Assembly (NCBI GenBank): GCA_016710325.1
Contig: JADJXK010000002.1
Location: forward strand, 1,302,001 to 1,366,000
Direction of reading: 5' to 3'
DNA length: 64,000 nucleotides
Source: Candidatus Leptofilum proximum
GTDB taxonomy: Bacteria > Chloroflexota > Anaerolineae > Promineifilales > Promineifilaceae
Under the pieces are notes generated by a model. That model was given only the letters and a program-made list of their open reading frames with translations, made no database searches and was not told the DNA's origin. Each line of letters begins with the position of its first letter. The stretch's first letter is position 1. This document shows positions 34,043 to 42,592 of the stretch, piece after piece. Position numbers and translations under genes: made by a program.

Positions 34043-34582
34043 ATGTTTAGACATCTGTTAATTCCACTAGATGGGTCCAAATTGGCCGAGTCAGTCTTGC
34101 CGCTGGCCATGGTCGTTGCTGAGCGTTTTGATAGTGAGGTAACGCTGCTCAGGGTCGTGCGCTCGCCCCACATTATAGGCGGTGGGGAGGAGTTTCCGGC
34201 ACTGTATGTCACGATGCGTGAAGATTTATGTCGTGAAGCCAGCGAGTATCTGGCGACTAAAGAACAAGGGTGGCGTGCTGCTGGACTCAAGGTTAACAGC
34301 CAGGTTCGGGAAGGACATTCTATAGCCGACATCATTCTGGAATGTGCCGATGATCTGGACGTTGACGCAATTGCGATGTGCACACACGGCCGTAGCGGTG
34401 TCATGCGGTGGGTCTTTGGCAGCGTGGCCGATAAGGTGCTCCAGCAAGCCCAGGTGCCCATTTTGCTTATTAGAGCACAGCCGACAGAAGATGTATCGCT
34501 TACTGCACCGACTATTGAAAGTTTTGAAAATATGCATTCCCACGACGATCCTGTGGACCCGCCAGGAAAAATGGCCGACTGA
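34043..34582 (+). CDS. universal stress protein (UspA family)
   Basis: A single-domain USP of about 180 aa: FRHLLIPLDGSKLAESVLPL at the N-terminus, GHSIADIILECADDLDVDAI, and the ATP-binding G-2x-G-9x-G(S/T) region as THGRSGVMRWVFGSVADKVL followed by VPILLIRA. This pattern belongs to the ATP-binding subclass. The start at 34043 sits 6 bp after GGGAGG; adjacent in-frame ATG and TTG codons immediately upstream are less well spaced. It precedes the DASS transporter gene by about 130 bp on the same strand. Confidence 0.92.
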   Translation: MFRHLLIPLDGSKLAESVLPLAMVVAERFDSEVTLLRVVRSPHIIGGGEEFPALYVTMREDLCREASEYLATKEQGWRAAGLKVNSQVREGHSIADIILECADDLDVDAIAMCTHGRSGVMRWVFGSVADKVLQQAQVPILLIRAQPTEDVSLTAPTIESFENMHSHDDPVDPPGKMAD

Positions 34583-34713
34583 CGACACTATACAGACTTG
34601 ATGACGTTTCTGGCGATGCGATGCGTGAAAATAAAACAGGCATAGAGATTGATCAGAATGTTTTCAAATTTTGTGAGAGGGAGTTGAAACTCCCATAAAA
34701 GGAGTGTGTAAAG

Positions 34714-36165
34714 ATGACAACTATTGTTGCGCGTGCACCTGAAGGAACTGGAGGACTTCAGCAACATGCAAAGCTAATCCCCTTGCTCATCACCCTTGCT
34801 GTTGGTCTTGTGATCTGGTTTATTCCTCCACCAGAGGGTGTGGAGCTGGTAGCCTGGCATCTGTTAGCGATTTTCGTGGCAACGATCATTGGCATCATCC
34901 TCAAGCCAATGCCCATGGGTGCTGTCGCGCTAACCGGTATTGTGGCTACTGCCCTTACAGGAACGCTCTCCATTGGGGATGCGCTGAGCGGTTTTGGTAA
35001 TACAACCATCTGGCTAATCGTCATCGCCTTCTTCATCTCTCGTGGCTTTATCAAGACCGGATTGGGCGAACGGATCGCCTACTATTTCATGTCAATAATT
35101 GGCAAACGCAGCCTGGGTCTCGCCTACGGGCTTATTGGCACAGACTTAGTGCTGGCTCCGGCAATTCCCAGCAACACAGCGCGTGGTGGCGGTGTTGTTT
35201 ATCCCGTTCTCCGCGCAGTTGCCAAAGCCTATGGCAGTGAGCCCGATGACGGAACGGCTAACAAGCTGGGTGCTTTCCTCATCCGCGCCACATTTCAGGG
35301 CTTGATTGTCACCAGTGCCATGTTCCTGACCGCCATGGCGGCCAACCCGCTTGCCGCAGAGCTGGCGGCAGCACAGGGCATTGACATCACCTGGACTCGT
35401 TGGGCCATAGCTGCCAGCGTACCAGGCCTGGTCAGTCTGATACTTGTACCTTATCTGATCTACCGCCTTAACCCGCCGGAAATCAAAGAAACACCCGAAG
35501 CAGCCAATATCGCCAGACAAAAGCTTAAAGAAATGGGAAAGGTCAAGGCAGAAGAGTGGGTCATGCTCGTTGCTTTTGTTCTCTTGATCGGCCTGTGGAT
35601 CTTTGGTGATGCCTTGAGTATCAGCGCTACCACCACAGCCTTTGTCGGCCTTGGCCTGCTTCTGCTGGCCGGTGTTCTTTCCTGGGGTGATATCCTCAAT
35701 GAACGAAACGCCTGGGATACTCTGGTCTGGTTTGCTGCGCTGGTTATGATGGCTTCGTTCCTCAATTCACTGGGCCTGATTCCCTGGTTCAGTGAAAAGA
35801 TGGGGGGCGTTGTCGGAGGATATGCCTGGGTGCCGGCCTTTCTAATTCTGAGCCTTGTTTACTTCTACAGTCACTACTTCTTCGCCAGCTGCACGGCTCA
35901 TGTCAGCAGCATGTATGCCGCCTTCCTGGTTGTGGCGATTGTCGCAGGGACACCGCCATTGCTGGCAGCGCTCGTTCTGGCTTTCTTCAGCAACCTGTTT
36001 GCCTGCACCACACACTACGGCACGGGACCTGCACCCGTTTTATACGGTGCTGGTTATGTGGAGATGGGTGATTGGTGGAAGGTCGGCGCAATTATGAGTG
36101 TCGTCAACATCGCTATCTGGCTGCTTGTTGGCGGCCTCTGGTGGAAGCTCATTGGCCTCTGGTAA
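34714..36165 (+). CDS. DASS family (SLC13/CitT-like) anion:Na+ or anion exchange transporter
   Basis: A 483-aa protein with about 12 hydrophobic segments. The two family hairpin motifs are present: LAPAIPSNTARGGGVVYPVL (SNT motif 1) and, near the C-terminus, ACTTHYGTGPAPVLYGAGY (motif 2), plus GFGNTTIWLIVIAFFISRG. DASS proteins import di- or tricarboxylates (malate, citrate, 2-oxoglutarate) or sulfate; the GGG after SNT and the THYG motif are closest to the plant/bacterial 2-oxoglutarate/malate translocator subgroup. A GGAG site precedes the ATG. The following genes are small membrane proteins of unknown function. Confidence 0.92.
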   Translation: MTTIVARAPEGTGGLQQHAKLIPLLITLAVGLVIWFIPPPEGVELVAWHLLAIFVATIIGIILKPMPMGAVALTGIVATALTGTLSIGDALSGFGNTTIWLIVIAFFISRGFIKTGLGERIAYYFMSIIGKRSLGLAYGLIGTDLVLAPAIPSNTARGGGVVYPVLRAVAKAYGSEPDDGTANKLGAFLIRATFQGLIVTSAMFLTAMAANPLAAELAAAQGIDITWTRWAIAASVPGLVSLILVPYLIYRLNPPEIKETPEAANIARQKLKEMGKVKAEEWVMLVAFVLLIGLWIFGDALSISATTTAFVGLGLLLLAGVLSWGDILNERNAWDTLVWFAALVMMASFLNSLGLIPWFSEKMGGVVGGYAWVPAFLILSLVYFYSHYFFASCTAHVSSMYAAFLVVAIVAGTPPLLAALVLAFFSNLFACTTHYGTGPAPVLYGAGYVEMGDWWKVGAIMSVVNIAIWLLVGGLWWKLIGLW

Positions 36166-36235
36166 AAGCAGGAGACTCTTGCTTGCCTCCGTCGTTCTCT
36201 TTTGAGAGTCAGTCGATTTGAGGAGGGGCACAACC

Positions 36236-36275
36236 GGTAACCAGGTGGATAACCGCAGGTAGCCACCTGGTTACC
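36236..36275 (+). promoter_or_regulatory. perfect 13-bp inverted repeat between DASS and a membrane gene
   Basis: GGTAACCAGGTGG and CCACCTGGTTACC form a perfect 13-bp stem with a 14-base loop, 28 bp before the next start codon. There is no T-run after it, so it is more likely an mRNA structure controlling the downstream gene, or a dimer operator, than a terminator. Confidence 0.5.
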
Positions 36276-36303
36276 CCACGGCCTGTCGTATGAGGATGTA
36301 AAG

Positions 36304-36732
36304 ATGATTCCTTTAATGGCGTACTTTCTAGCTGTTGTTGTACTGGGTATTCTCGTTTGGCAACGGGGCCACGAGGTGCATACATGGGAAACCAGGGCAG
36401 GACGCACATGGCTGATTGCCGGTTTGGTTCTTGTAGGCCTGCATGCCGTTTTTCATCTCGTCTTTGCGATTGGTGAGATGGCCGGTGGCGACATGAGCGG
36501 GGCCGGACATTTGGGACCGGTCATAGCTATGGTGCTGCTGGGGTGGTTTGCCTGGAGACGACCTCTGGAAGGAGGAATCGTCATCTTGGCGCTTGGTCTT
36601 GTTGTCGCAGCCTATTTTGGCTTAATAGGGCTGATAGTCACCTGGACGCTCCCGGCTGCCGGTGTGCTGTTGATCATGGGCACAATCCAGGCTCGGAAAG
36701 AGACTACTCATGGTGCCAGTCACGGCCGTTGA
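36304..36732 (+). CDS. hypothetical membrane protein, four hydrophobic segments
   Basis: A 142-aa membrane protein: LMAYFLAVVVLGILVWQRGH, TWLIAGLVLVGLHAVFHLVF, HLGPVIAMVLLGWFAWR and VILALGLVVAAYFGLIGLIV. A His-rich loop (GHEVHTW, LHAVFHLVF) is notable but not diagnostic. No family is recognised with confidence. It is preceded by the 13-bp hairpin and follows the DASS gene on the same strand. The next 66 bp begin CACCTAACG after the stop, which resembles an integron R'' box only weakly. Confidence 0.6.
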   Translation: MIPLMAYFLAVVVLGILVWQRGHEVHTWETRAGRTWLIAGLVLVGLHAVFHLVFAIGEMAGGDMSGAGHLGPVIAMVLLGWFAWRRPLEGGIVILALGLVVAAYFGLIGLIVTWTLPAAGVLLIMGTIQARKETTHGASHGR

Positions 36733-36798
36733 ACACCTAACGTCGCCAGCAATGGCGCCTGGATAATTTTCTGCACACACATAAAAGGAGCTGAAGTC

Positions 36799-37188
36799 AT
36801 GAATGTCAAGCAAATTGAACAGCATGTTCCCATCCTGGGTGCCATTCACCTGATTGGGGGTGCATTTTTTGTGGTGATAGGCGGCTTTGTTTTTTTCCTG
36901 CTAACGGGAATTGGCGCGGCCGTTGCCATTGAGGATCCCATCGCCCCACGCGTACTTGTTTTGGTGGGTACGGCCGTTGGCATATTTATGGCCGTGTTGG
37001 GTTTACCGGGCATCGCCGCCGGTTACGGCCTGCTCAAGCGGCGATCTTGGGCCCGTGGCCTGGCCATCGCGGTAGGCATTCTCAATCTCTTCAACGTTCC
37101 CATTGGCACCGTTATTGGCGTCTACACTCTGGTGGTGCTCATGCAAACGGAAGCATCGGATTATTTTGCATCTTTAAAGCCGGCCTGA
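36799..37188 (+). CDS. hypothetical membrane protein, four hydrophobic segments
   Basis: A 129-aa protein: HVPILGAIHLIGGAFFVVIG, RVLVLVGTAVGIFMAVLGLP, GIAAGYGLLKRRSWARGLAI and NVPIGTVIGVYTLVVLMQTE. The YGLLKRRSWARGLAI and LFNVPIGTVIGVY motifs are widespread in small uncharacterised bacterial membrane proteins. The start has AAAGGAG upstream. It contains one ACGGCCGT, so it looks native. Function unknown. Confidence 0.7.
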   Translation: MNVKQIEQHVPILGAIHLIGGAFFVVIGGFVFFLLTGIGAAVAIEDPIAPRVLVLVGTAVGIFMAVLGLPGIAAGYGLLKRRSWARGLAIAVGILNLFNVPIGTVIGVYTLVVLMQTEASDYFASLKPA

Positions 37189-37269
37189 AGCAAAAAACGA
37201 TTTTTGTTTGGTACGGCCGTACAAAAAATGTTAGGCGTTCTTAACTTGATGGAATCAGGATACGATCAA

Positions 37270-37833
37270 ATGATTATGGACAAAGAATTTCTCACTTTTA
37301 TTGATCGCACAGCCTGGCGTTCTTGGTTGGAGTCTCATTCTTTCAATGAATCTGAGGTTTGGCTTGTTATTCGCAAAAAACATGCTGCCCTTCCTGGCCT
37401 ATCTTTAGCAGATGCCGTTGAAGAAGCTCTTTGCTTCGGTTGGATAGACAGCACATTGAACACGCGAGACGAGCAAACCTACTTGCTCAGATTCTCTCCG
37501 CGTAAACCAAATAGTGTATGGTCTAAGACCAATATCCGCAGAGTTGAGAAACTGCAAAGAAGTGGTTGTTTGACCGACGTTGGGCTTGCCGCAGTTCAAG
37601 CAGCTAAGGAAAGTGGGCAGTGGCAAGCCACGATAGATCGAGAAAATCCAGAGATGCTTCCTTCGGATCTGGAAGCTGCTCTGCGTCGGATGAAGGGGGC
37701 AATGGAAGCCTATCACAGTCTCCCCGATTCAAAGAAGAAGCGGTACGTTTATTGGCTTCAAAGTGCGAAGCGTGAGGCAACCAGGCAGAAGAGGATTGCT
37801 GAGATAGTCAGACTGGCACTTGCCGATCAATAA
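37270..37833 (+). CDS. YdeI/OmpD-associated family protein
   Basis: A protein of about 187 aa: RSWLESHSFNESEVWLVIRK, ALPGLSLADAVEEALCFGWI, DSTLNTRDEQTYLLRFSPRK, PNSVWSKTNIRRVEKL and ESKKKRYVYWLQSAKREATR-like sequence at the end. This is the YdeI/OmpD-associated (bacteriocin-protection) family, which in E. coli YdeI is linked to peptide and polymyxin resistance; the biochemistry is unclear. The start at 37270 is 9 bp after AGGA; in-frame starts at 37249 and 37276 are possible. The base composition is lower in GC than upstream genes, and no ACGGCCGT occurs from here to about 40.5 kb. Confidence 0.88.
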   Translation: MIMDKEFLTFIDRTAWRSWLESHSFNESEVWLVIRKKHAALPGLSLADAVEEALCFGWIDSTLNTRDEQTYLLRFSPRKPNSVWSKTNIRRVEKLQRSGCLTDVGLAAVQAAKESGQWQATIDRENPEMLPSDLEAALRRMKGAMEAYHSLPDSKKKRYVYWLQSAKREATRQKRIAEIVRLALADQ

Positions 37834-37923
37834 CTAGCGACGCAAACTGACGTTGGGTAGCGAACAGGAATCAACACCGCTCATTATAAACATAACAAGG
37901 CCATGAAGTTACGGGGGTGGAAT

Positions 37924-38503
37924 ATGCCAGTCAGCTGGAATGAAATCCAAAAAGAAATGTATCCCATCAAGGATTACGGTGACCTGTGCAGACGCTGGCA
38001 AGAGGCTTTTACCTATTTATTTGTTTGCGATACTTACAATTTCCGCAACATTTGCGGGGAGAAGACACACGGAACCGTTTCACAGAATATGCTCAAAGGT
38101 TGATTGATACTTTCAAGCATCTTCATCGAGAAGGTGTAGGAGAGATTCAAGATTTAATAAGACAAATAGGTACATGCGAAGAGTTTGAAGTATTCACTGA
38201 ACGGACAGCCGTTGAGGCCAAAGACCTTCAGTGCTGAAGTATCTGGTTTACTGGTTCGTACCCTCGAAAAAGTTACTTAGTGGATTAGTCACCAATAATT
38301 CGCCATTAAAGACTGCCATTCAAGTACTGCGGAGTAAAGGGATCTGAACCAATCTGGATATTCTGCAAAAAGGGCTTGCCCCTGCTGCCAGGAGCATTAT
38401 GGCTAGGAGTAGTGGGATTCCAGAAGAGGTAATCAATGAATTAGTTAACAGAGGAGCTTTCTCGCGCATACCTTGGGCGAGTAAAGCAACCATCTCCAAA
38501 TGA
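37924..38503 (+). pseudogene. DUF4332-type protein, broken by frameshift and stop
   Basis: Three consecutive plus-strand frames read as one protein. The first starts MPVSWNEIQKEMYPIKDYGD. After a frame change come EDTRNRFTEYAQRLIDTFKH and LHREGVGEIQDLIRQIG, then VLKYLVYWFVPSKKLL after another change. The last part, TNLDILQKGLAPAARSIMAR, IPEEVINELVNRGAFSRIPW, ends ASKATISK. The last section is the helix-hairpin-helix-like DUF4332 pattern. An in-frame TGA lies near 38346. Function of the family is unknown; the gene is dead here. Confidence 0.6.
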
Positions 38504-38628
38504 ATGTACAGCGTTTGAAAACCCGACCGGCAAAAAAAGAAGATGCCGGACTATTGGCAGGCAGCCTTTTTCGTGCAGATTGAAGGAGACAATCCCTTCT
38601 TTAGTCATACTTGGAGGACATCATTACC

Positions 38629-39390
38629 ATGAATAAGTCTATCGCCGAAATTACGGACTCAATCCAGGACAGCTTATTTCGCATCGGTGGCGTATCTGCC
38701 ATCATTTGTGCAGGGGTGTATTTTCTCGCATTGGGTATCTATATTCCCGCTTATCGCGTTGCCCCGCCGCCTAGCACTATACTTGAATGGTTCACCTTAT
38801 TCCAAGCCAAGCCGCTCACGGGGCTTTTCTTCCTTGGTCTAGCCGATATCTTTATCACAATACTTTGGGTGCCGATTTCTCTTGCTCTCTACATTGGCCT
38901 CAAACAATCCAATCAAGCCTGGACGATGATCGCTGTATCGTTTGTCTTTGTCGGAATAGCACTCTTTCTGGCGACAAATACAGCTTTTGCTATGCATTAC
39001 CTCAGTCGTCAGTATGCGACTACAGCAACGGCAACACAGCGAGCCAGCCTTTTGTCGGCTGGACAAGCGATGATAGCAGTCACGGAGGGGGCACGGATGC
39101 TACCATTGCTACCTCTCGGCGCTTTCATCCTCTCAACCGTCATGCTGAGTAGCCGGGTCTTTAGCAAAGCGATGGCTTGGATTGGTATCCTAGGTTTCGC
39201 ACTCTTGTCAGCAAGTGGTCTGTTCGCTGGGTATGCAACCACTGGGCCAATGACGGCCATCGTGAGCGTCATTGTCGGTATTACATATGCTGGCGGTGGA
39301 CTACTTTCGTTCGTGTGGTACATCCTAATCGGTCTGCGGCTTCTGAAGCTGGGACGACTCGAAGGAAAACTGTTTCCTCAACCATCATAG
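38629..39390 (+). CDS. DUF4386-like membrane protein
   Basis: A protein of about 253 aa with six to seven transmembrane segments: GVSAIICAGVYFLALGIYIP, PLTGLFFLGLADIFITILWV, MIAVSFVFVGIALFLATNTA, MLPLLPLGAFILSTVMLSS and MTAIVSVIVGITYAGGGLLS. Order and spacing resemble DUF4386 proteins, which are uncharacterised. The ATG at 38629 has GGAGG 12 bp upstream; a TTG start 18 bp earlier overlaps it. The following 55 bp lead into a long palindromic element, so the gene could be an integron-style cassette. Confidence 0.65.
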   Translation: MNKSIAEITDSIQDSLFRIGGVSAIICAGVYFLALGIYIPAYRVAPPPSTILEWFTLFQAKPLTGLFFLGLADIFITILWVPISLALYIGLKQSNQAWTMIAVSFVFVGIALFLATNTAFAMHYLSRQYATTATATQRASLLSAGQAMIAVTEGARMLPLLPLGAFILSTVMLSSRVFSKAMAWIGILGFALLSASGLFAGYATTGPMTAIVSVIVGITYAGGGLLSFVWYILIGLRLLKLGRLEGKLFPQPS

Positions 39391-39444
39391 TCAGGAGCGA
39401 TCAAAATGCTTGATAACCGCAGATTTTTAGAACTGACTGTAAGG

Positions 39445-39582
39445 CTGCCCAACAAAGCGTGCAGCTGACGGTGGGTACACGCCGCGTTTTTTGGGCGTCT
39501 CTCTGGCTTTGAGCTTTTTCCGTTTCGACGGCGAGTCCACCCTCCCACCCACTGCAGCTAACGCGAGCCGTTTTGGGTGGCT
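39445..39582 (+). repeat. attC-like long imperfect palindrome, element 1
   Basis: The left end GCCCAACAAAGCGTGCAGCT followed by GACGGTGGG has its counterpart at the right: CCCACTGCAGCTAACGC and GTTTTGGGTGGC. The outer GCCCAAC / GTTTTGGG pair resembles attC R''/R' boxes (RYYYAAC and GTTRRRY). The inner TGCAGCTGAC / GCAGCTAACG arms would pair. Length is about 138 bp, within the range of long attC sites. It lies between two small membrane protein genes. Confidence 0.5.
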
Positions 39583-39635
39583 GGTTGCATAAACTGCAAA
39601 GATAGAAAGAGTTTCGAAATGCAAAGGCTGGACAT

Positions 39636-40178
39636 ATGATAAAGAAACCATTGGTAAGGGTCTGGGACATCATTCGCAAACATCGGAAAGCATTTTTGAT
39701 CGGAACCATCCTCCCAAGTATCGCCGGGCTTTTTCTGGCGGAAACAGTCATGGCGGTTCAGTTCAAGGCTCTGCAACCAATCCTCGGCGGAATGACTTTT
39801 CTGACAGTTGAAGCATTAGGTGCGTGGCTCGTAGATTTTCCTTTGTCCGTTCTTGCTGGCTGCATGATGGCCAGGAAAATAGGGACATCCGAAATCAGGT
39901 ATGGTGCCCTAGCGGGAGCTGCTTTTTTGACGGTGTTTATTCTGCTTGTTGGCATTGTGGGGGGCGGTTTACGTCAGCTTACTACGTTCTTTGATGTGTT
40001 CGGGTTAGGCGACGCAGTCCTGGTCGCCGTTCAAACTGCAAGGCAGCAATTAGGATTCCATTTAGGCGTGATCATGTTTATGTTTTTGGTTTCTGATTAC
40101 TTTCTCTGCATGCTCGGCGGGATTCTTGGCTTCCATATCATTCGATTCGGATATCCTTCTAATGCCAAAGAATCTTGA
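39636..40178 (+). CDS. hypothetical membrane protein flanked by attC-like elements
   Basis: A 180-aa protein with an N-terminal basic stretch (KPLVRVWDIIRKHRKAF) and about four transmembrane segments: LIGTILPSIAGLFLAETVMA, LGAWLVDFPLSVLAGCMMAR, GAAFLTVFILLVGIVGGGLR and LGVIMFMFLVSDYFLCMLGG. No family recognised. Its position between two similar palindromic elements, its lack of a visible promoter and the absence of ACGGCCGT suggest a mobile gene cassette. Confidence 0.6.
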   Translation: MIKKPLVRVWDIIRKHRKAFLIGTILPSIAGLFLAETVMAVQFKALQPILGGMTFLTVEALGAWLVDFPLSVLAGCMMARKIGTSEIRYGALAGAAFLTVFILLVGIVGGGLRQLTTFFDVFGLGDAVLVAVQTARQQLGFHLGVIMFMFLVSDYFLCMLGGILGFHIIRFGYPSNAKES

Positions 40179-40188
40179 AAAAGCAACC

Positions 40189-40240
40189 TGCCACCCAACA
40201 CAACGTGCACCCGACGGGTGAGAGTCTGCTCGTTTTCATG
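40189..40240 (+). repeat. attC-like element 2 (left half conserved)
   Basis: GCCACCCAACACAACGTGCA followed by CCCGACGGG matches the left arm of the element at 39445 (shared CCCAACA..GCGTGCA..GACGG pattern). A clear right arm is not visible; CCCGCGGGTAACACAC near 40308 might be a decayed partner. Supports a repeat family in this stretch. Between this element and 40341 I see no gene. Confidence 0.4.
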
Positions 40241-40340
40241 CAGGTTGCGTGGCTTGAGGTGGATTCCGGCAACACAGCGGCATCTCCCCCCACCCGCCCG
40301 CGGGTAACACACACCGATGCAGGCACCGCCGGTTTGATCG

Positions 40341-40595
40341 GTGCGCAGGAACGGCCAGATTGGCTGCCTCTTGGCCGAGCTGGTTGTTGAGGCACTGCTG
40401 GATTACGTTTTCAAGATTGACTTTCGCCAGGTTCGAGGGGTGGTAGTTGACTACATCGTTTTGTTCTTTGCCGGCAGCGGCGGGATGCTGGGCGTGGCGG
40501 CCAATGCCGGGCGGGGTTGGACCGTAACGGCCGTTATCCTGTTTCTCACTATGACTACGTTAGTATTTGTCCAGCGAATTATTACTGGCCTCTAA
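40341..40595 (+). CDS. 5'-truncated small membrane protein
   Basis: An 84-codon frame starting at GTG, limited upstream by a stop. LLAELVVEALLDYVFKIDFR is followed by QVRGVVVDYIVLFFAGSGGM, LGVAANAGRGWTVTAVILF and FVQRIITGL, giving two hydrophobic segments. The well-ordered C-terminal half, with one ACGGCCGT (Thr-Ala-Val), looks like a real gene, but the N-terminus runs directly out of the attC-like region and is probably cut. No family recognised. It lies 69 bp before the NarL-type regulator. Confidence 0.45.
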   Translation: MRRNGQIGCLLAELVVEALLDYVFKIDFRQVRGVVVDYIVLFFAGSGGMLGVAANAGRGWTVTAVILFLTMTTLVFVQRIITGL

Positions 40596-40664
40596 TGTGC
40601 TTTTTTAGAAGGAGAATCGGTGCCTCCCTTGGGCCTGGTTGTAGTTAGCTAATAGGAGACAGCA

Positions 40665-41372
40665 ATGGCTAATTCACAGGAAAAAAAACCGTCCACGATC
40701 CGGGTGCTGATCGTCGACGATCATGCCGTGGTTCGGCAGGGTCTGCGCATTTTCCTGGAGCTGCAGGATGATTCTTCCGCACCCTCTATCAAGGTTGTGG
40801 CTGAAGCAGTTGACGGGGCAGAAGCCGTGGAACTGGCCAGTCGTTACCAGCCTGATGTCATCCTGCTTGACCTGGTCATGCCTATCATGGACGGAATCGC
40901 TGCAACGCCTAAAATCCTCCGGCACTGCCCCCGTTCGCGCATCATTATCCTGACCAGTTTTGGCGAGGAAGACAAGGTATTCCCGGCCATTCGCGCCGGG
41001 GCACATGGCTACCTGCTCAAGGACATCAGCCCAGAGGAACTTGTTCGGGCTATCCGCGCCGCTCATCTTGGACAGGCCCCACTGCACCCCGACGTCACCC
41101 AGAAATTGATGACGGCCGTAGTTGAGGCCAAAGTCTTGTCATCTAGCCAGCGTCACGAGCCAGTCGTTGACTCTCTGACTGAACGCGAGTGCGAAGTGCT
41201 TCACCTGGTGGCTAGAGGCCTGAGCAATCGCGAGATTGCCAGCGAGTTGGTCATTGGCGAGACCACGGTCAAAAGCCACGTGAGCAGCATCCTTGACAAG
41301 CTGCACCTGGAAGACCGCACTCAGGCCGCCATTTATGCCTTGCGCCACGGTCTGGCCTCCGACGAACCGTGA
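40665..41372 (+). CDS. NarL/FixJ-type response regulator
   Basis: A 235-aa regulator. The receiver has VLIVDDHAVVRQGLRIFL, the phospho-Asp in VILLDLVMPIMDG, the Thr in IILTSFGEED and the Lys in GYLLKDISPEE. The LuxR-type helix-turn-helix has LTERECEVLHLVARGLSN and GETTVKSHVSSILDKLHL. It starts a run of four signalling genes; its stop overlaps the kinase start (GTGA), so translation is coupled. Targets are not known; the hydrolase at 43900 is in the same run. Confidence 0.95.
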   Translation: MANSQEKKPSTIRVLIVDDHAVVRQGLRIFLELQDDSSAPSIKVVAEAVDGAEAVELASRYQPDVILLDLVMPIMDGIAATPKILRHCPRSRIIILTSFGEEDKVFPAIRAGAHGYLLKDISPEELVRAIRAAHLGQAPLHPDVTQKLMTAVVEAKVLSSSQRHEPVVDSLTERECEVLHLVARGLSNREIASELVIGETTVKSHVSSILDKLHLEDRTQAAIYALRHGLASDEP

Positions 41373-42592
41373 TCCGAACGATTGGTGTCTACCTGCTCTT
41401 CGCTGCCGTGGTTACGCGCACCCTGGTGGTCTTTGCCGGTGATCGGCAGTTGGTCCTGGTTATGGCTCTGCTGGCCGTCTACGGACTGCTGCTCTTCGTC
41501 GGCCCCTGGTTCATGCAGCATAGAACGGCCGTCTCACCCCTAACCAGACCATCAGACGCGGGTGATAAATCGTTATGGGAGCAGACCATCCTGCCACTTA
41601 TTTACTTACTCCTGCAATCTGGCCTGGTGACTGCTCTGCTCTTCATCCCGGCAACTGAAGACTTCTTTGGTAACCTGTTCGTTCTCCTCAGTATGGATGC
41701 AGTTCTCTATTTTGGCCGGCGAAAGGGCTTTTTGGCGATTGTTGCCTTCTCTCTCGTAACGGCCGTTGCCCTGGCCAGTTCAGCGCAAGGTCTGCTTTTT
41801 GGCATTGCTATGGCTTCTCTCTATGGAGGCATTGGTTTTTTGTTTGGTGGTTATGCCTACCAAATACAAAAGGCGGAAACAACCCGCTGCCAGAATCAAC
41901 GCCTTATGGCTGAACTCCAGGCGGCACATAACCAGCTTCAGGGTTACGTCATGCAAACGGATGAGATGGCCGCTGAGCAGGAGCGTGGCCGTCTGGCCCG
42001 CGAACTGCACGATTCAGTAACCCAGACCGTTTTTAGCATGAACCTGACCGTTCAGGGCGCTGGCCTGCTGCTGGCCAGGGAACCGGGTCGGGTGACGGAA
42101 CAACTTGAGCGATTGGAAGAGCTGGCGGCCAGCGCCATGCGTGAAATCCAGGCCCTGGTTTTCCAACTCCGGCCCAGCTTTGAGGCTGTCGAAGGCTTGC
42201 CGGGTGCTTTGCGCGGCCTGGCCGCTGAGCGGCTGGCGCGGGACGGACTGCAAGTGTCTGTCGAGGTGAGTGGCGAGAGAGAGTTGCCTGCGCCGGTAGC
42301 TGTTGGCCTGTATGCCATCGTCCAGGAAGCGCTCAACAACGTGGCCCGACATGCCGGAACAGGACAAGCCGTCGTCCGCCTGAACCTGACCGACAGCCGT
42401 GCTTGCCTGGAAATTCAAGACGATGGCCCTGGTTTTGATCTGGAGGCGGCCCTGGCGGAGTCAGGCCATCTCGGCCTGGTGGGGATGTCTGACCGGGCAC
42501 AGGAGATGAACTGGAACCTGGTCGTTGTCTCTGCTCACGGCCGGGGTACGCGCATTCGGGTGGAAGAGCAGGCGCAGGAGGGCACAGGTTGA
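41369..42592 (+). CDS. HisKA_3-type membrane histidine kinase (complete)
   Basis: A 407-aa kinase with GTG start. The N-terminal half has about five or six transmembrane segments (TIGVYLLFAAVVTRTLVVFA, LILLLQSGLVTALLF-like sequence, LAIVAFSLVTAVALASSAQG). A coiled coil (TTRCQNQRLMAELQAAHNQL) leads to the HisKA_3 domain with phospho-His in GRLARELHDSVTQTVF. The HATPase_c domain has EALNNVARHAGTG, DDGPGFD and GHLGLVGMSDRAQEM. The membrane part probably senses an envelope or small-molecule signal. Its stop overlaps the TTG start of the next gene. Confidence 0.94.
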   Translation: MIRTIGVYLLFAAVVTRTLVVFAGDRQLVLVMALLAVYGLLLFVGPWFMQHRTAVSPLTRPSDAGDKSLWEQTILPLIYLLLQSGLVTALLFIPATEDFFGNLFVLLSMDAVLYFGRRKGFLAIVAFSLVTAVALASSAQGLLFGIAMASLYGGIGFLFGGYAYQIQKAETTRCQNQRLMAELQAAHNQLQGYVMQTDEMAAEQERGRLARELHDSVTQTVFSMNLTVQGAGLLLAREPGRVTEQLERLEELAASAMREIQALVFQLRPSFEAVEGLPGALRGLAAERLARDGLQVSVEVSGERELPAPVAVGLYAIVQEALNNVARHAGTGQAVVRLNLTDSRACLEIQDDGPGFDLEAALAESGHLGLVGMSDRAQEMNWNLVVVSAHGRGTRIRVEEQAQEGTG

